Assembly (NCBI GenBank): GCA_016927755.1
Contig: JAFGLZ010000043.1
Location: 31,732-95,731 of the forward strand
Length of the DNA: 64,000 nt
DNA from: Phycisphaerae bacterium
Lineage (GTDB): Bacteria > Planctomycetota > Phycisphaerae > UBA1845 > JAFGLZ01
Direction: 5' to 3'
This document shows positions 18,171-28,892 of the stretch, piece by piece; positions within the stretch are counted from its first letter, which is position 1, and the number at the start of each line of letters is the position of its first letter. The translations under genes and the position numbers were made by a program. Under the pieces are notes generated by a model. The model saw only the letters and a program-made list of their open reading frames with translations, was not told the DNA's origin and searched no databases.

Positions 18171-19973
18171 ATGCAGCGATCCATTCGCCGGTTTGGTAGT
18201 TTGGCGGTCGTACTCAGTGCGTGTTTGGGCGGTGCATCGACGGCACCGGCCGCGAAGTACGAGCCCAATTGGGAATCGCTCAACAGCCGACAGTGTCCGC
18301 AGTGGTTCGTGGAGGCCAAGTTCGGCATCTTCATCCACTGGGGGGTCTATTCCGTGCCCTCTTGGAGTCCGAAGGGCACCTACGCCGAGTGGTACCTGCA
18401 CATGCTCCGCGAGGGAAGCCACAAGGGGGCGGTCCGCGAGTTCCACGAGCGCGTCTACGGCAAGGACTTCGACTACAAGCAGTTCGCGCCGATGTTTCAC
18501 TGCGAGCTGTTCAACCCGGACGAGTGGGCCGACGTCTTCAAGCGGTCCGGTGCGAGATACGTCGTGCTGACCAGCAAACACCACGACGGCTTCTGCCTTT
18601 GGCCGGCGCCGGACTCGCCGGGCTGGAACAGCGTCGAGGCCGGGCCGAAGCGGGACCTCTGCGGCGACCTGGCCAAGGCCGTTCGAAGCAAGGGCCTCAA
18701 GATGGGCTACTACTACTCGCTCTACGAGTGGTATCACCCGGTCTACCGGAGCGACGTCAAGCGCTACGTCGAGACGCACATGATGCCTCAGATCAAGGAC
18801 CTGGTGCAGCGCTACCGGCCCGCGCTCATTTTCTCCGACGGCGAGTGGGACCAGCCCTACCAGACGTGGAAGAGCCCCGAGTTCCTGGCCTGGCTCTACA
18901 ACGAGGGCCCTAATCCGGACGAGGTCGTCGTGGACGATCGTTGGGGAAAGGGCATGCGTCACAAATGCGGCGACTACTACACGACGGAATACGCCGGTAC
19001 TGGCGGGCCGGGCGGCAAGTGGCATCCCTGGGAGGAATGCCGCGGCATCGGCCACTCGTTCGGCTACAACCGAAATGAGAACATCGATGACTACGCGAGT
19101 CGCATGGCTTGTATCCGCATGCTGATCGAGATCGCCGCGAACGGAGGCAATCTCCTGCTCGACATCGGGCCGACCGCCGACGGGCGCATCCCCGTGATCA
19201 TGCAAGACCGGCTCATCGCCATCGGCAAGTGGCTCGGCGTCAACGGCGAGGCCATCTACGGCACGACGGCCGGTCCGTTCCGCCGCCCGCCTGCCTGGGG
19301 GCGGGCCACCAGCAAGGGCGACATGCTCTATCTACATATCCTGAACTGGCCGGTCGCGGGCAAGCTCAGCGTGCCGAATCTGAAGTGCAAGGTCACCAAG
19401 GCCTGGATGTTGGCCGACGCGGAGCGGCGCCCCCTGGCGGTCGAGCACGGCGCCGAGCGGGGTATCATGGTGAATCTGACTGGTCGCTGTCCTCAGCCGG
19501 ACGCCACGGTCGTCGCACTGCAACTCGCGGGCAAGCCTGAGGTGGATGATCGGGTCTATCCGGGCGCCGACGGCTCGATCGTTCTACACGCCGCCGATGC
19601 CCAGATCCACGGCAAGGGCTTGCGATTCGAAAAGCCCCAGATCGAGGGCGGGAACCTTGGTTACTGGGGCGAGCCGAAGGACTGGGCCTCATGGGAGTTC
19701 GCCGCGACTCATCCGGGCGCTTACGATGTCACGCTGCGCTACGCTTGTCCTAATGGCAGCCAAGGCAGTTCGTTCGTGGTGGAAGTCGGCGACGGGAGGA
19801 TCGAAACCAAAGTCCCCTCGCCCACGGGTTCCTGGGACGCGTATCAGACGGTCTCGCTTGGCCGGATCCGGATGGACAAGGTGGGGAGCCACACGCTGAG
19901 CGTCAAGCCGAAGGGCAAGACCGGCGAGGCGGTGATGAACCTGAAATGGATCACGCTTCGTCCGGCGAAGTGA
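18171..19973 (+). CDS. GH29 alpha-L-fucosidase with C-terminal binding-like domain
   Basis: 600 aa. Signal peptide (LAVVLSACLGGASTAPA), then a canonical GH29 barrel: GIFIHWGVYSVPSW with His56, SKHHDGFCLWP with His137/His138, and LIFSDGEWDQ with the nucleophile Asp (about residue 221). It retains alpha-L-fucose by a double-displacement mechanism. After a short beta-domain, the last 130 residues form an extra beta-sandwich (FVVEVGDGRIET ... LKWITLRPAK), similar to modules that hold carbohydrate or stabilise these enzymes in planctomycetes. Start: ATG 18171 with AAGGAG 9 nt upstream, rather than the long open frame to 17886 that overlaps the previous gene. It sits in tandem with the divergent paralogue. 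Confidence 0.93.
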   Translation: MQRSIRRFGSLAVVLSACLGGASTAPAAKYEPNWESLNSRQCPQWFVEAKFGIFIHWGVYSVPSWSPKGTYAEWYLHMLREGSHKGAVREFHERVYGKDFDYKQFAPMFHCELFNPDEWADVFKRSGARYVVLTSKHHDGFCLWPAPDSPGWNSVEAGPKRDLCGDLAKAVRSKGLKMGYYYSLYEWYHPVYRSDVKRYVETHMMPQIKDLVQRYRPALIFSDGEWDQPYQTWKSPEFLAWLYNEGPNPDEVVVDDRWGKGMRHKCGDYYTTEYAGTGGPGGKWHPWEECRGIGHSFGYNRNENIDDYASRMACIRMLIEIAANGGNLLLDIGPTADGRIPVIMQDRLIAIGKWLGVNGEAIYGTTAGPFRRPPAWGRATSKGDMLYLHILNWPVAGKLSVPNLKCKVTKAWMLADAERRPLAVEHGAERGIMVNLTGRCPQPDATVVALQLAGKPEVDDRVYPGADGSIVLHAADAQIHGKGLRFEKPQIEGGNLGYWGEPKDWASWEFAATHPGAYDVTLRYACPNGSQGSSFVVEVGDGRIETKVPSPTGSWDAYQTVSLGRIRMDKVGSHTLSVKPKGKTGEAVMNLKWITLRPAK

Positions 19974-20107
19974 GGATAGGTCGGGCACACGTCACATCAA
20001 CGGCTTGGTTCATGGGAGCCGACTGGCACGCTGTCAGCCCGCATGGTGGGTCCGCCGATGAGTTCCGCTGATCGCGTATGCCGCTGCTCACGGCCACCCA
20101 TTTCATG

Positions 20108-20113
20108 TAGAAT
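20108..20113 (+). promoter_or_regulatory. TAGAAT -10-like box 7 nt before the M14 gene start
   Basis: TAGAAT (5 of 6 matches to TATAAT) ends 7 nt before ATG 20121. The usual -10 to start distance would put the transcript start at or next to the ATG, which has no ribosome site, so the mRNA may be leaderless. The -35 candidate 17 nt upstream (TGCTCA) is weak. Confidence 0.35.
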
Positions 20114-20120
20114 CGGTTGC

Positions 20121-21376
20121 ATGTCGTGTGTCGGGTTATTCATATCGGTCGTCCTGTCGGCAGCTTCGCTGCTCGCCGGCGCGGAGCAGGGGGCCGCGAC
20201 CCGTTCGACCGATCCGCCGACGATCGACTGTGCGTTTCCCGGTGGCAATATCCTGGTCGACAGGATTGATGGGGACACGGTCCACCTTCGACAAGACCTC
20301 CGGGATACGGAGGGATGGTGGTTCTACTGGTGCTTCCGCGTCGGGGGAGTCGCGGGGCGGAGAATGACGTTTCGGTTCGCGGGGCGAAGCCCGATCGGTC
20401 TGACGGGCCCGGCCGTCAGTGTGGATGGCGGGACGAGCTGGTCGTGGCTGGGATCAGGCGCCGTTGACGGCCCCTCCTTCACCTATCCGTTCCCGGCGGA
20501 TGCAGGAGAGGTCCGGTTCTGCTTCGCGATGCCCTACCAGGAATCGGACCTGCGGCGGTTCCTCCTGCGGCACCCAGAGAACCCTTGCTTATCCGTCGCG
20601 ACGCTCTGCAAGACGAGGAAGGGGCGGGTGGTCGAGCGGATTCACGCCGGCAGGCTGGATGGTGAGCCCAAGTATCGTGTCCTGCTCACCTGTCGCCACC
20701 ACGCGTGCGAGTCGATGGCGAGCTACGCGCTGGAGGGCGTCTTGGAGGAGGTCGTGGCCGGCACAGACGACGGCTCGTGGCTCCGCCGCAACGTCGAGGT
20801 GCTCGCCGTGCCGTTCATGGACAAGGACGGCGTGGAGGCCGGAGACCAGGGGAAGAACCGAAGGCCGCGTGATCACAATCGCGACTATGCGGGTGAGAGC
20901 CTCTACCCCTCGGTCCGTGCGCTTCGCGAGCTCGTCCCCCGATGGTCGCAGGGCAGGCTTCGGCTGGCGATGGACCTGCATTGCCCGTACATCCGGGGCG
21001 ACCAGTCCGAGCGTCTCTATCAGGTGGGACAGAAAGCTCCTGGCGTTTGGGCGCAGCAGCGCGCGTTCGGCAGGATCCTTGAGGAGACGCGCGTTGGTCC
21101 GATCCCGTATAGAGCGGAGAACGATCTGCCTTTCGGGGTGAGCTGGAATACGGAGAAGAACTACGGCGCGGGCAAGTGCTGCGGATCGTGGGCGAGGGAG
21201 CTGCCGGGCATCCGGCTGGCGACCGTTCTGGAGATTCCCTATGCCAAGGCGGGCGGGCAGACGGTGACGGCCGAAACGGCTCGGGCTCTCGGGCGTGACC
21301 TGGCCAGGGCGATCCGGAAGCACCTTGAATGCCTGGATCAATCGCGGAACGGCGGAGACGAAGGAAACCACGACAG

Positions 21377-21380
<4 letters not shown>
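20121..21380 (+). CDS. Secreted M14-family zinc carboxypeptidase-like protein
   Basis: 419 aa. Signal peptide (GLFISVVLSAASLLAGAE), an N-terminal beta-sandwich domain (about 30-160, with RMTFRFAGRSP) as in cytosolic-carboxypeptidase-like M14 members, then the carboxypeptidase domain. Zinc and catalytic residues are visible: HACESMASY (HxxE), the substrate Asn-Arg in DHNRDY, the third zinc His in MDLHCPY, and the general base Glu in LEIPYAKAG. It probably trims C-terminal residues from peptides or cross-linked peptides in the periplasm. Start: ATG 20121, because it begins the signal peptide; ATG 20043 would add a Cys-rich stretch that does not look coded. Its stop overlaps the next start (ATGA at 21377), so the two are translationally coupled. 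Confidence 0.82.
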
Positions 21381-23242
<1,862 letters not shown>

Positions 23243-23314
23243 CAAGCCCGTTCCCGATACACGTCCAAGATCGCCGTGCTACCTGGGGGCCATACCTCCG
23301 ATAGGGAGCCTATC

Positions 23315-23587
23315 ATGTCGCGACCGATCATTCTGGGTCTAGTGGCGTGCTTGTGCCTTACGGTCTTTGTCTGTTCCGTGCCTGGGATTTCGCACAACTA
23401 CGGCATGAGAAGCAAGGTTGACGAGGGGCTGACCGAGAGCGGCGCGGGGCTCGAATACAACGAGTGGCTTGTGAACCTATTGGTTGTGATTGGCCTCGCC
23501 GTCATTTCCGGGTGTCTGTCCGCGCTCTTCGGTTGGCCCGCGTTGAAATCCGCTCGGGCGCCCAATCGCGTCGAGCGCGAGACGTAA
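23315..23587 (+). CDS. Small two-helix membrane protein, unknown
   Basis: 90 aa. Two hydrophobic segments: the first (IILGLVACLCLTVFVCSV) may be a signal anchor, the second (LLVVIGLAVISGCLSALFGW) a membrane helix. A polar 30-residue loop lies between them and a basic tail (PALKSARAPNRVERET) follows. I recognise no family. It is probably real: GGGAG lies 7 nt before ATG 23315, codon use is like its neighbours, and it fits tightly (18 nt) before the esterase gene. It may be an accessory subunit for the exported enzymes around it. Confidence 0.6.
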   Translation: MSRPIILGLVACLCLTVFVCSVPGISHNYGMRSKVDEGLTESGAGLEYNEWLVNLLVVIGLAVISGCLSALFGWPALKSARAPNRVERET

Positions 23588-23605
23588 GTCCGGCGAAAGG
23601 AAAGC

Positions 23606-24517
23606 GTGAGCCTCTGGATCACGATCAGTCTGTTCATTGCGATGGTCGTCGGTTCCGCAACGCTGTCGGCGGCGGAGCTGCCCGATATCTCCACGGTTCC
23701 CAAGGATCTGACGACACCGCCGATGACGGTCGGCGAGCCCGCACCGGGGCGACGGGTCAAGCAGACCTCGCCCGGGTACGAGGGTACGAGGGTCTACCAC
23801 ACGCTACACCTGCCCACCGACTGGCGGAGGGGCGAGAGATTCCCCATCCTTGTGGAGTATCCGGGCAACGGACCCTACCGTAACGGCTTCGGGGACGTCT
23901 GTACCGGCAAGGTCGAGTACTGCAACCTGGGCTACGGCATTTCCGGCGGTAAGGGCTTTCTCTGGATCTGCATGCCCTTCGTGAATACCGAGACGATGGC
24001 GAATCAGACTCAGTGGTGGGGGGACGTGGCCGCCACCGTCGACTATTGCAGGACGACGGTCCGACGCGTCTGCGAGACCTATGGGGGCGATTCGTCGTCG
24101 GTCATCCTGACGGGCTTCTCTCGCGGGGCGATCGCCTGCAACTACATCGGCCTGCACGACGACGAGATTGCCCGTCTCTGGCTGGCCTTCATCCCGCACA
24201 GCCACTACGACGGCGTGAAGGACTGGGCGTATCCAGGGGCGGACCGCGCCTCGGCCCTGAGACGACTGAAGCGTCTGAAGGGTCGGGCGTCGTTCGTCAG
24301 TCACGAGGGCTCCGTCGAGGAGACGCGCCGATACCTGGCCGCCACCGGCGTCAAGGCGCCATTTACGTTCCAGGTGCTGCCGTACCGCAATCACCGCGAC
24401 GATTGGGTGCTCCGCGACATTCCCGAGCGCGGGCGCCTGCGTGCTTGGCTCGGGGCCGTTCTTCGCGACCGCCCGGGCCGGTGCGATTCCGCCACGAAGC
24501 CGACGGCATGCGACTGA
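23606..24517 (+). CDS. Secreted alpha/beta-hydrolase (esterase-like)
   Basis: 303 aa with a signal peptide (ISLFIAMVVGSATLSAAE). It has an alpha/beta-hydrolase core: an oxyanion-type region in ILVEYPGNGPY, the nucleophile elbow GFSRGA (Ser in G-x-S-x-G), and a His candidate near the C terminus in YRNHRDDW. The Asp of the triad is not obvious by eye. The surroundings (fucosidases, lyase, sialidase) suggest a deacetylase or feruloyl-esterase-like role on decorated glycans, but this is inferred. Start: GTG 23606 with GAAAGGAAA upstream; this start gives the signal peptide directly. It follows the small membrane protein by 18 nt. Confidence 0.78.
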   Translation: MSLWITISLFIAMVVGSATLSAAELPDISTVPKDLTTPPMTVGEPAPGRRVKQTSPGYEGTRVYHTLHLPTDWRRGERFPILVEYPGNGPYRNGFGDVCTGKVEYCNLGYGISGGKGFLWICMPFVNTETMANQTQWWGDVAATVDYCRTTVRRVCETYGGDSSSVILTGFSRGAIACNYIGLHDDEIARLWLAFIPHSHYDGVKDWAYPGADRASALRRLKRLKGRASFVSHEGSVEETRRYLAATGVKAPFTFQVLPYRNHRDDWVLRDIPERGRLRAWLGAVLRDRPGRCDSATKPTACD

Positions 24518-24576
24518 TCGCGCCGCGGTCGGTCGATTGCGGCTCATCCTGCTGTCCGATATGCTGCCGGTCCGTC

Positions 24577-25488
24577 ATGCATCCCCGCGAGACGGAAAAG
24601 AGCGATGGTGGGCGCGCCCTAATGCAGCCCTTCGAACGTTCGGACACCCGGGAGTCCTCCGCCAATCCACAGACGTGTCTCATCCTCGGTCCGCCGCGCA
24701 GCGGCACGACGATGCTCCTGCGGCTCTTGGCGGGGGGGCAGGGCGTCCTGGCCGTCAGCGAGCCGTTCCTGATCCGCTCGGCGCTGCCGAACTGGCGGAT
24801 CCACCGTCAGTTCAGACGGCTCCAGCGATCCGCGGGTTTTCCTTTCCGTAAGCCGCCTTACCCGGCCTCTCTGGAACGATACGCCGGTTACTTGTCTGAG
24901 CTGGCCGCGGCGAACGGCTGCTCGCACCTGGTCATCAAGGAGACCTACCGCTCTTGCGGCCTCACGCCGCCGTGGCGGAACGAGTCCGTGCTCGAACGGC
25001 TCGTACGAGACGTGCCGGCGCGGGTCGCGCTGATTCGCGATCCATACGACACGGCCGCATCGGCGATCGGCCTGGGCAGTTGGGTCATTGGCGTTCGCGG
25101 CTGGTTGACGCGGATGCGTCTGTCGAACGTACCGATCTTCCGAAATCGGCTGCACGTCGTCCGCTGGGCGTCCGACAACTGGGCCAGGTATGTCGAATGG
25201 ATTCGCGCGCACGGGCTGACGCCGATACGATACGAGGATCTGGTCGCCGGTCCGGAGACGCAACTGCCGCGGATCTGCGAGCAACTTCGCCTCCCGTTCG
25301 AGCCGTGCATGCTCGACGGAACTCTGCCCAGGCATCGACTCGGCGGCCTGGGTGATCCGCGGACGTTCCGCAAGGCCAGGTCCGTCGATCGCCGCGCCGT
25401 CGGCCGCGGCGAGGAGCTTAGCGACAAGGAGCGGCGAATTGTCAGGGAGACGTGCGAGGGCATGGCTCGTGAGGTAGGCTATTCGTAG
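24577..25488 (+). CDS. Sulfotransferase family protein
   Basis: 303 aa, no signal peptide. The PAPS-binding 5'-phosphosulfate loop is clear in GPPRSGTTMLLRLL (about residue 37), and the 3'-phosphate motif in LIRDPYDTAASAIG (about 150). Further motifs RYEDLV and a C-terminal basic stretch fit the Sulfotransfer families. It transfers sulfate from PAPS to a hydroxyl of a sugar, lipid or small molecule. Start: ATG 24577; ATG 24622 (MQPFERSD) is a real alternative since neither has a good ribosome site. An anabolic sulfotransferase inside a run of degradative enzymes is unexpected: it may decorate the cell's own surface or belong to another pathway. Confidence 0.82.
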   Translation: MHPRETEKSDGGRALMQPFERSDTRESSANPQTCLILGPPRSGTTMLLRLLAGGQGVLAVSEPFLIRSALPNWRIHRQFRRLQRSAGFPFRKPPYPASLERYAGYLSELAAANGCSHLVIKETYRSCGLTPPWRNESVLERLVRDVPARVALIRDPYDTAASAIGLGSWVIGVRGWLTRMRLSNVPIFRNRLHVVRWASDNWARYVEWIRAHGLTPIRYEDLVAGPETQLPRICEQLRLPFEPCMLDGTLPRHRLGGLGDPRTFRKARSVDRRAVGRGEELSDKERRIVRETCEGMAREVGYS

Positions 25489-25557
25489 CGACGCCGACAC
25501 GGTTTCGTTGCGGGGCATCCGCCTCGTGTCGGAAACCGATCTGCAAGGGGTTCTTCA

Positions 25558-26745
25558 ATGAGACTGAGGCTACACTGCCCGTTTTCCGCCGTCATGGTTC
25601 TCATGGTTGGACCCGGCGCAGGACTCGCAGGGGGATCCGAGGAGCGACGCGTGGATGCTCAAGACCCACCACTCATCGATCTGTCCGATCAGAGGCATCG
25701 GCAGGTCGTCGTCGACAGGGAGAAGGGCCAGTACCTCGGCCACCCGACGACGGTCTTGTTGGAGGACAACAAGACGATGCTCTGCGTCTATCCCAAGGGC
25801 CATGGTCGCGGCGCGATCGTCTACAAGCGGAGCAACGACGCGGGCCTGACCTGGAGCGATCGTCTGCCGACCCCCGTGTCCTGGGCGACATCGAAGGAAG
25901 TCCCGACGCTCCATCGAGTGATCGATCCAGAGGGCAAGAAGCGAATCGTCATGTTCTCCGGGCTGTATCCCGTGCGGATGGCGGTGTCGGAGGACGACGG
26001 CAAGACATGGTCGGAGCTGAAGCCCGTCGGCGACTGGGGCGGCATCGTCGTGATGGGGTGCGTGGAGCCGCTGCGAACGGGCAAGGGTCATTACATGGCA
26101 ATGTTCCATGACGACGGCCGGTTCTTCACCCGCACCAGCGAGCGGAAGGATCCCAAGGCGGTGACGCTTTACAGGACGCTCTCCACCGACGGCGGCCTGA
26201 CGTGGTCGTTCCCGGAAGTCATCTACTCATTCAAGGAGATTCACATCTGCGAGCCGGGCATCATCCGCTCACCGGACGGCAAGCAGCTCGCCGTGCTCCT
26301 CCGCGAGAATAGTCGGCGGCGCAACTCGCAGATCATCTTCTCGAACGACGAGGGCAAGACGTGGACCCGACCTCGGGACATGCCGTGGATGCTGAACGGC
26401 GATCGGCATACCGGCAAATACGCGCCGGACGGTCGGCTGCTCATCTCGCTGCGCCGCCGATCTCCTGAGGGTCAGAAGACGCCGACCGAAGGCGACTGGG
26501 CAGCCTGGGTCGGCACCTATGACGATCTCGTTCATGGACGCAAGGGCCAATACCGCGTTCGACTGAAGGACAATCACAAGGGCTATGACTGTGCCTACCC
26601 TGGCGTGGAGGTATTGCCGGACGGTACGTTCGTGACCACGACATACGGCCACTGGGACAAGGGAGAGGAGCCCTACATACTGAGCGTCAGGCTCAAGCTC
26701 GAGGAGCTTGACAAGATGTCGGCCGAGCAGAAGAAGTCTCGGTAG
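25558..26745 (+). CDS. Secreted sialidase-family (BNR/Asp-box) six-bladed propeller
   Basis: 395 aa with a signal peptide. Four Asp boxes mark successive propeller blades: SNDAGLTW (about 92), SEDDGKTW (about 144), STDGGLTW (about 211) and SNDEGKTW (about 262). Conserved Arg residues that could form the carboxylate-binding triad of sialidases are present (for example VRMAVSED, RENSRRRN), but I cannot confirm all three or the Tyr/Glu pair (candidate GYDCAYPGVE). It is either an exo-alpha-sialidase or one of the many planctomycete sialidase-like proteins of other specificity. It is the last gene of the rightward run; the next genes converge on it. Confidence 0.85.
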   Translation: MRLRLHCPFSAVMVLMVGPGAGLAGGSEERRVDAQDPPLIDLSDQRHRQVVVDREKGQYLGHPTTVLLEDNKTMLCVYPKGHGRGAIVYKRSNDAGLTWSDRLPTPVSWATSKEVPTLHRVIDPEGKKRIVMFSGLYPVRMAVSEDDGKTWSELKPVGDWGGIVVMGCVEPLRTGKGHYMAMFHDDGRFFTRTSERKDPKAVTLYRTLSTDGGLTWSFPEVIYSFKEIHICEPGIIRSPDGKQLAVLLRENSRRRNSQIIFSNDEGKTWTRPRDMPWMLNGDRHTGKYAPDGRLLISLRRRSPEGQKTPTEGDWAAWVGTYDDLVHGRKGQYRVRLKDNHKGYDCAYPGVEVLPDGTFVTTTYGHWDKGEEPYILSVRLKLEELDKMSAEQKKSR

Positions 26746-26747
26746 TC

Positions 26748-26859
26748 CGCGTCCGGACGCGCCTTTGGGAGAGCGGCGGCTTGACGTCATTGTGTATGCG
26801 CGCGGCTCCGGCGCGAGAATCGGTGCTCGCACCGGCTCTCGGCAGGAATCCCTTCCTGC
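26748..26859. terminator. Hairpins in the convergent gap after the sialidase gene
   Basis: Three inverted repeats lie between the convergent genes: the 14-nt perfect palindrome at 26748-26761 (CGCGTCCGGACGCG), CGGTGC/GCACCG around 26821-26834, and GCAGGAA (26842-26848) with TTCCTGC (26853-26859) around a TCCC loop. None has a T tract. They probably act as bidirectional 3' ends, possibly with Rho. Confidence 0.4.
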
Positions 26860-26890
26860 AAAGCTGGCAGTAGGGGGGGTATCGCGCGAC

Positions 26891-28117
26891 CTAGTCATGC
26901 CGCAGCGATTCAACCGGGTTCAGCCGTGATGCCCGGCGCGCCGGCAGCAACCCGAACACTAACCCGATGCAGACCGCGAACACGAGCGGTCCGGCCAGCA
27001 GCATCGGCGACAGCACCGGCATCAGCCCGGTCAGTCGCGCGATCAGGACGCATCCGATCAGCCCCACGACGACGCCCAGCAGCCCACCGGCGCCCGCCAG
27101 CGCCCCCGCCTCCAGCATGAACTGGCGCATGATCATCCTGCGGTCCGCGCCGAGGGCCATTCGGATTCCGATCTCACGCGTCCGCTCCATCACCGTCACG
27201 AGCATGATGTTCATGATCCCGATGCCGCCGACGAGCAGGCTGATCCCGGCGATGCTCACCAGCAGCAGCGTCATGACGTTCGACGTTCGCTCTGCGGTTT
27301 GGGCCGCTTCGGAGATCGACTTCACGGTGAAATCATCCATTTCGTCGCCGCGAAGCTGATGCCGATGCCGCAGGAGCGTCTGCACCTGGTTCATGGCCTG
27401 GTCGATCTGGCTCTCGCTCACGGCCGAGAGCACGATGGCCTTCGGACGGTCGCCGCCGGTCAGGTGCCGGAACGCCGTCGTGATGGGAACGATGAGAATG
27501 TCGTCCTGATCCTCGCCCAGCGGGCTCTGTCCCTTCTCGGCGAGCAGTCCGACGATCTCCATCGGCGTGCCCTTGACCCGGATCCGCTGACCGACGGGGT
27601 CCGATTTCCCGAAGAGCTGCTGGGCGGACGTCCTGCCGATCAGGCAGACCTTGGCGGCGGAATCGACGTCCCGCTGCTCGATCTCTCGACCGACGTCCAC
27701 CGACCACGACCGCACCCGGAGGTAGTCGGCCTCGGCGCCGGTCACGCGGACGGACCAGTTCGCCAACTCGCCGACGGCCTGACAGATCGAGCGAGTCACC
27801 GCCGAGGCGTGCCCGACGGCCGAGCACTCCCGCTCGATCGCCTCGGCGTCCTGCACGGTCAGCGTCTCGGCCGAGCCGGCCCCGGCGCGGACGCCGCCTT
27901 GGCTCGTCGAACCGGCCAGGACGATGATCATGTTCGTGCCCAGGTTGGCGATCTGGCCCTGTATGCGCTGCTTGGCCCCCTCGCTGATGGCGATGACGGA
28001 GATGATCGCGGCCACGCCGATGATCACGCCCAGCATCGTCAGGATGCTCCGCGTGCGATGCCGCCTCATCTGGCGGACGGCGATGCGGAAGCTCTCGAGC
28101 CAGACGACGGGGTTCAT
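26891..28117 (-). CDS. MacB-type ABC transporter permease
   Basis: 408 aa. An N-terminal membrane helix follows RHRTRSILTMLGVIIGVAAIISVIA; a large periplasmic MacB_PCD domain covers about 45-270; three C-terminal helices form the FtsX-type domain with GGIGIMNIMLVTV and REIGIRMALGADR. MacB-type permeases couple ATP hydrolysis to movement of periplasmic substrates (macrolides, peptides, lipoproteins) through an adaptor and an outer-membrane channel. The start overlaps the end of the ATPase gene by 4 nt (ATGA read on the minus strand), so the two are coupled. Unlike E. coli MacB, the ATPase is a separate polypeptide, the common arrangement outside the gamma-proteobacteria. Confidence 0.93.
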   Translation of the reverse strand: MNPVVWLESFRIAVRQMRRHRTRSILTMLGVIIGVAAIISVIAISEGAKQRIQGQIANLGTNMIIVLAGSTSQGGVRAGAGSAETLTVQDAEAIERECSAVGHASAVTRSICQAVGELANWSVRVTGAEADYLRVRSWSVDVGREIEQRDVDSAAKVCLIGRTSAQQLFGKSDPVGQRIRVKGTPMEIVGLLAEKGQSPLGEDQDDILIVPITTAFRHLTGGDRPKAIVLSAVSESQIDQAMNQVQTLLRHRHQLRGDEMDDFTVKSISEAAQTAERTSNVMTLLLVSIAGISLLVGGIGIMNIMLVTVMERTREIGIRMALGADRRMIMRQFMLEAGALAGAGGLLGVVVGLIGCVLIARLTGLMPVLSPMLLAGPLVFAVCIGLVFGLLPARRASRLNPVESLRHD

Positions 28118-28875
28118 CGTGGCGCGCCCTCCCGCTCGGCCGCGGCGGCGATCGTCTTGATGTGGGGGATCGCCGGGCCCCCCTTGGCCGGTGAGGGCTG
28201 ATCGTGAACGACCAACCCGTCGTGAAGGATCACGACACGGTGGGCGTAGGCGGCGATGTCCGGATCGTGCGTGACCAGCGCCACCGTCAGCCCGCCCGCG
28301 GCGTGCAGGCGGACGAGCAGGTCGAGCATCTCCTCGCTCGTCTTCGAGTCGAGGTTGCCCGTGGGTTCGTCGGCCAGCAGCAGGCGCGGCTGATTCGCCA
28401 GCGCCCTGGCCAGTGCGACCCGCTGCTGCTGCCCGCCCGAGAGCTGCCAGGGCATGTGCTCCGTCCGATCGGCCAGGCCGACGGTCTCGAGCGCGGCCCG
28501 GGCGCGTCGCCGTCGCTCGCGTCGGCCGATACCCAGGTAGACCATCGGCAGTTCGACGTTCTCCAGCGACGTATCGCTGTGCAGCAGGTTGAAGGTCTGG
28601 AAGACGAAGCCAAGCTTCGAGCGTCGGCACCGGGCCAACTCGACCTCGTCGAGCCGGTCGACCCGCTGCCCGTCGAGCCGGTAGATCCCTTCGGTGGCCG
28701 GGTCGAGACAGCCCAGGATGTTGAGCAGGGTGCTCTTGCCCGAGCCGCTGGCGCCCATGATTGCCGTGAACTGGCCCTCGGTGATCGTCAGATCGATCCC
28801 GCGCAGCGCGGGCACGTGGACCGCGCCCATGTCGTAGACTTTGTGCACGGATTCCAGTTCGACGATGTTGCTCAT
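28114..28875 (-). CDS. MacB-type ABC transporter ATP-binding protein
   Basis: 253 aa, complete ABC ATPase. Walker [10 protein letters not shown] (about 42-50), Q-loop FVFQTFNLL, signature [15 protein letters not shown], Walker [15 protein letters not shown] and the H-loop [10 protein letters not shown]. The sequence is LolD/MacB-like and pairs with the adjacent FtsX-type permease. Start: ATG 28875 (MSNIVELE), the family's usual N terminus; the open frame above it is arginine-rich and overlaps the adaptor gene. It is separated from the adaptor gene by 17 nt. Confidence 0.95.
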   Translation of the reverse strand: MSNIVELESVHKVYDMGAVHVPALRGIDLTITEGQFTAIMGASGSGKSTLLNILGCLDPATEGIYRLDGQRVDRLDEVELARCRRSKLGFVFQTFNLLHSDTSLENVELPMVYLGIGRRERRRRARAALETVGLADRTEHMPWQLSGGQQQRVALARALANQPRLLLADEPTGNLDSKTSEEMLDLLVRLHAAGGLTVALVTHDPDIAAYAHRVVILHDGLVVHDQPSPAKGGPAIPHIKTIAAAAEREGAPR

Positions 28876-28892
28876 TGTCTCGCGCTGGGTAC

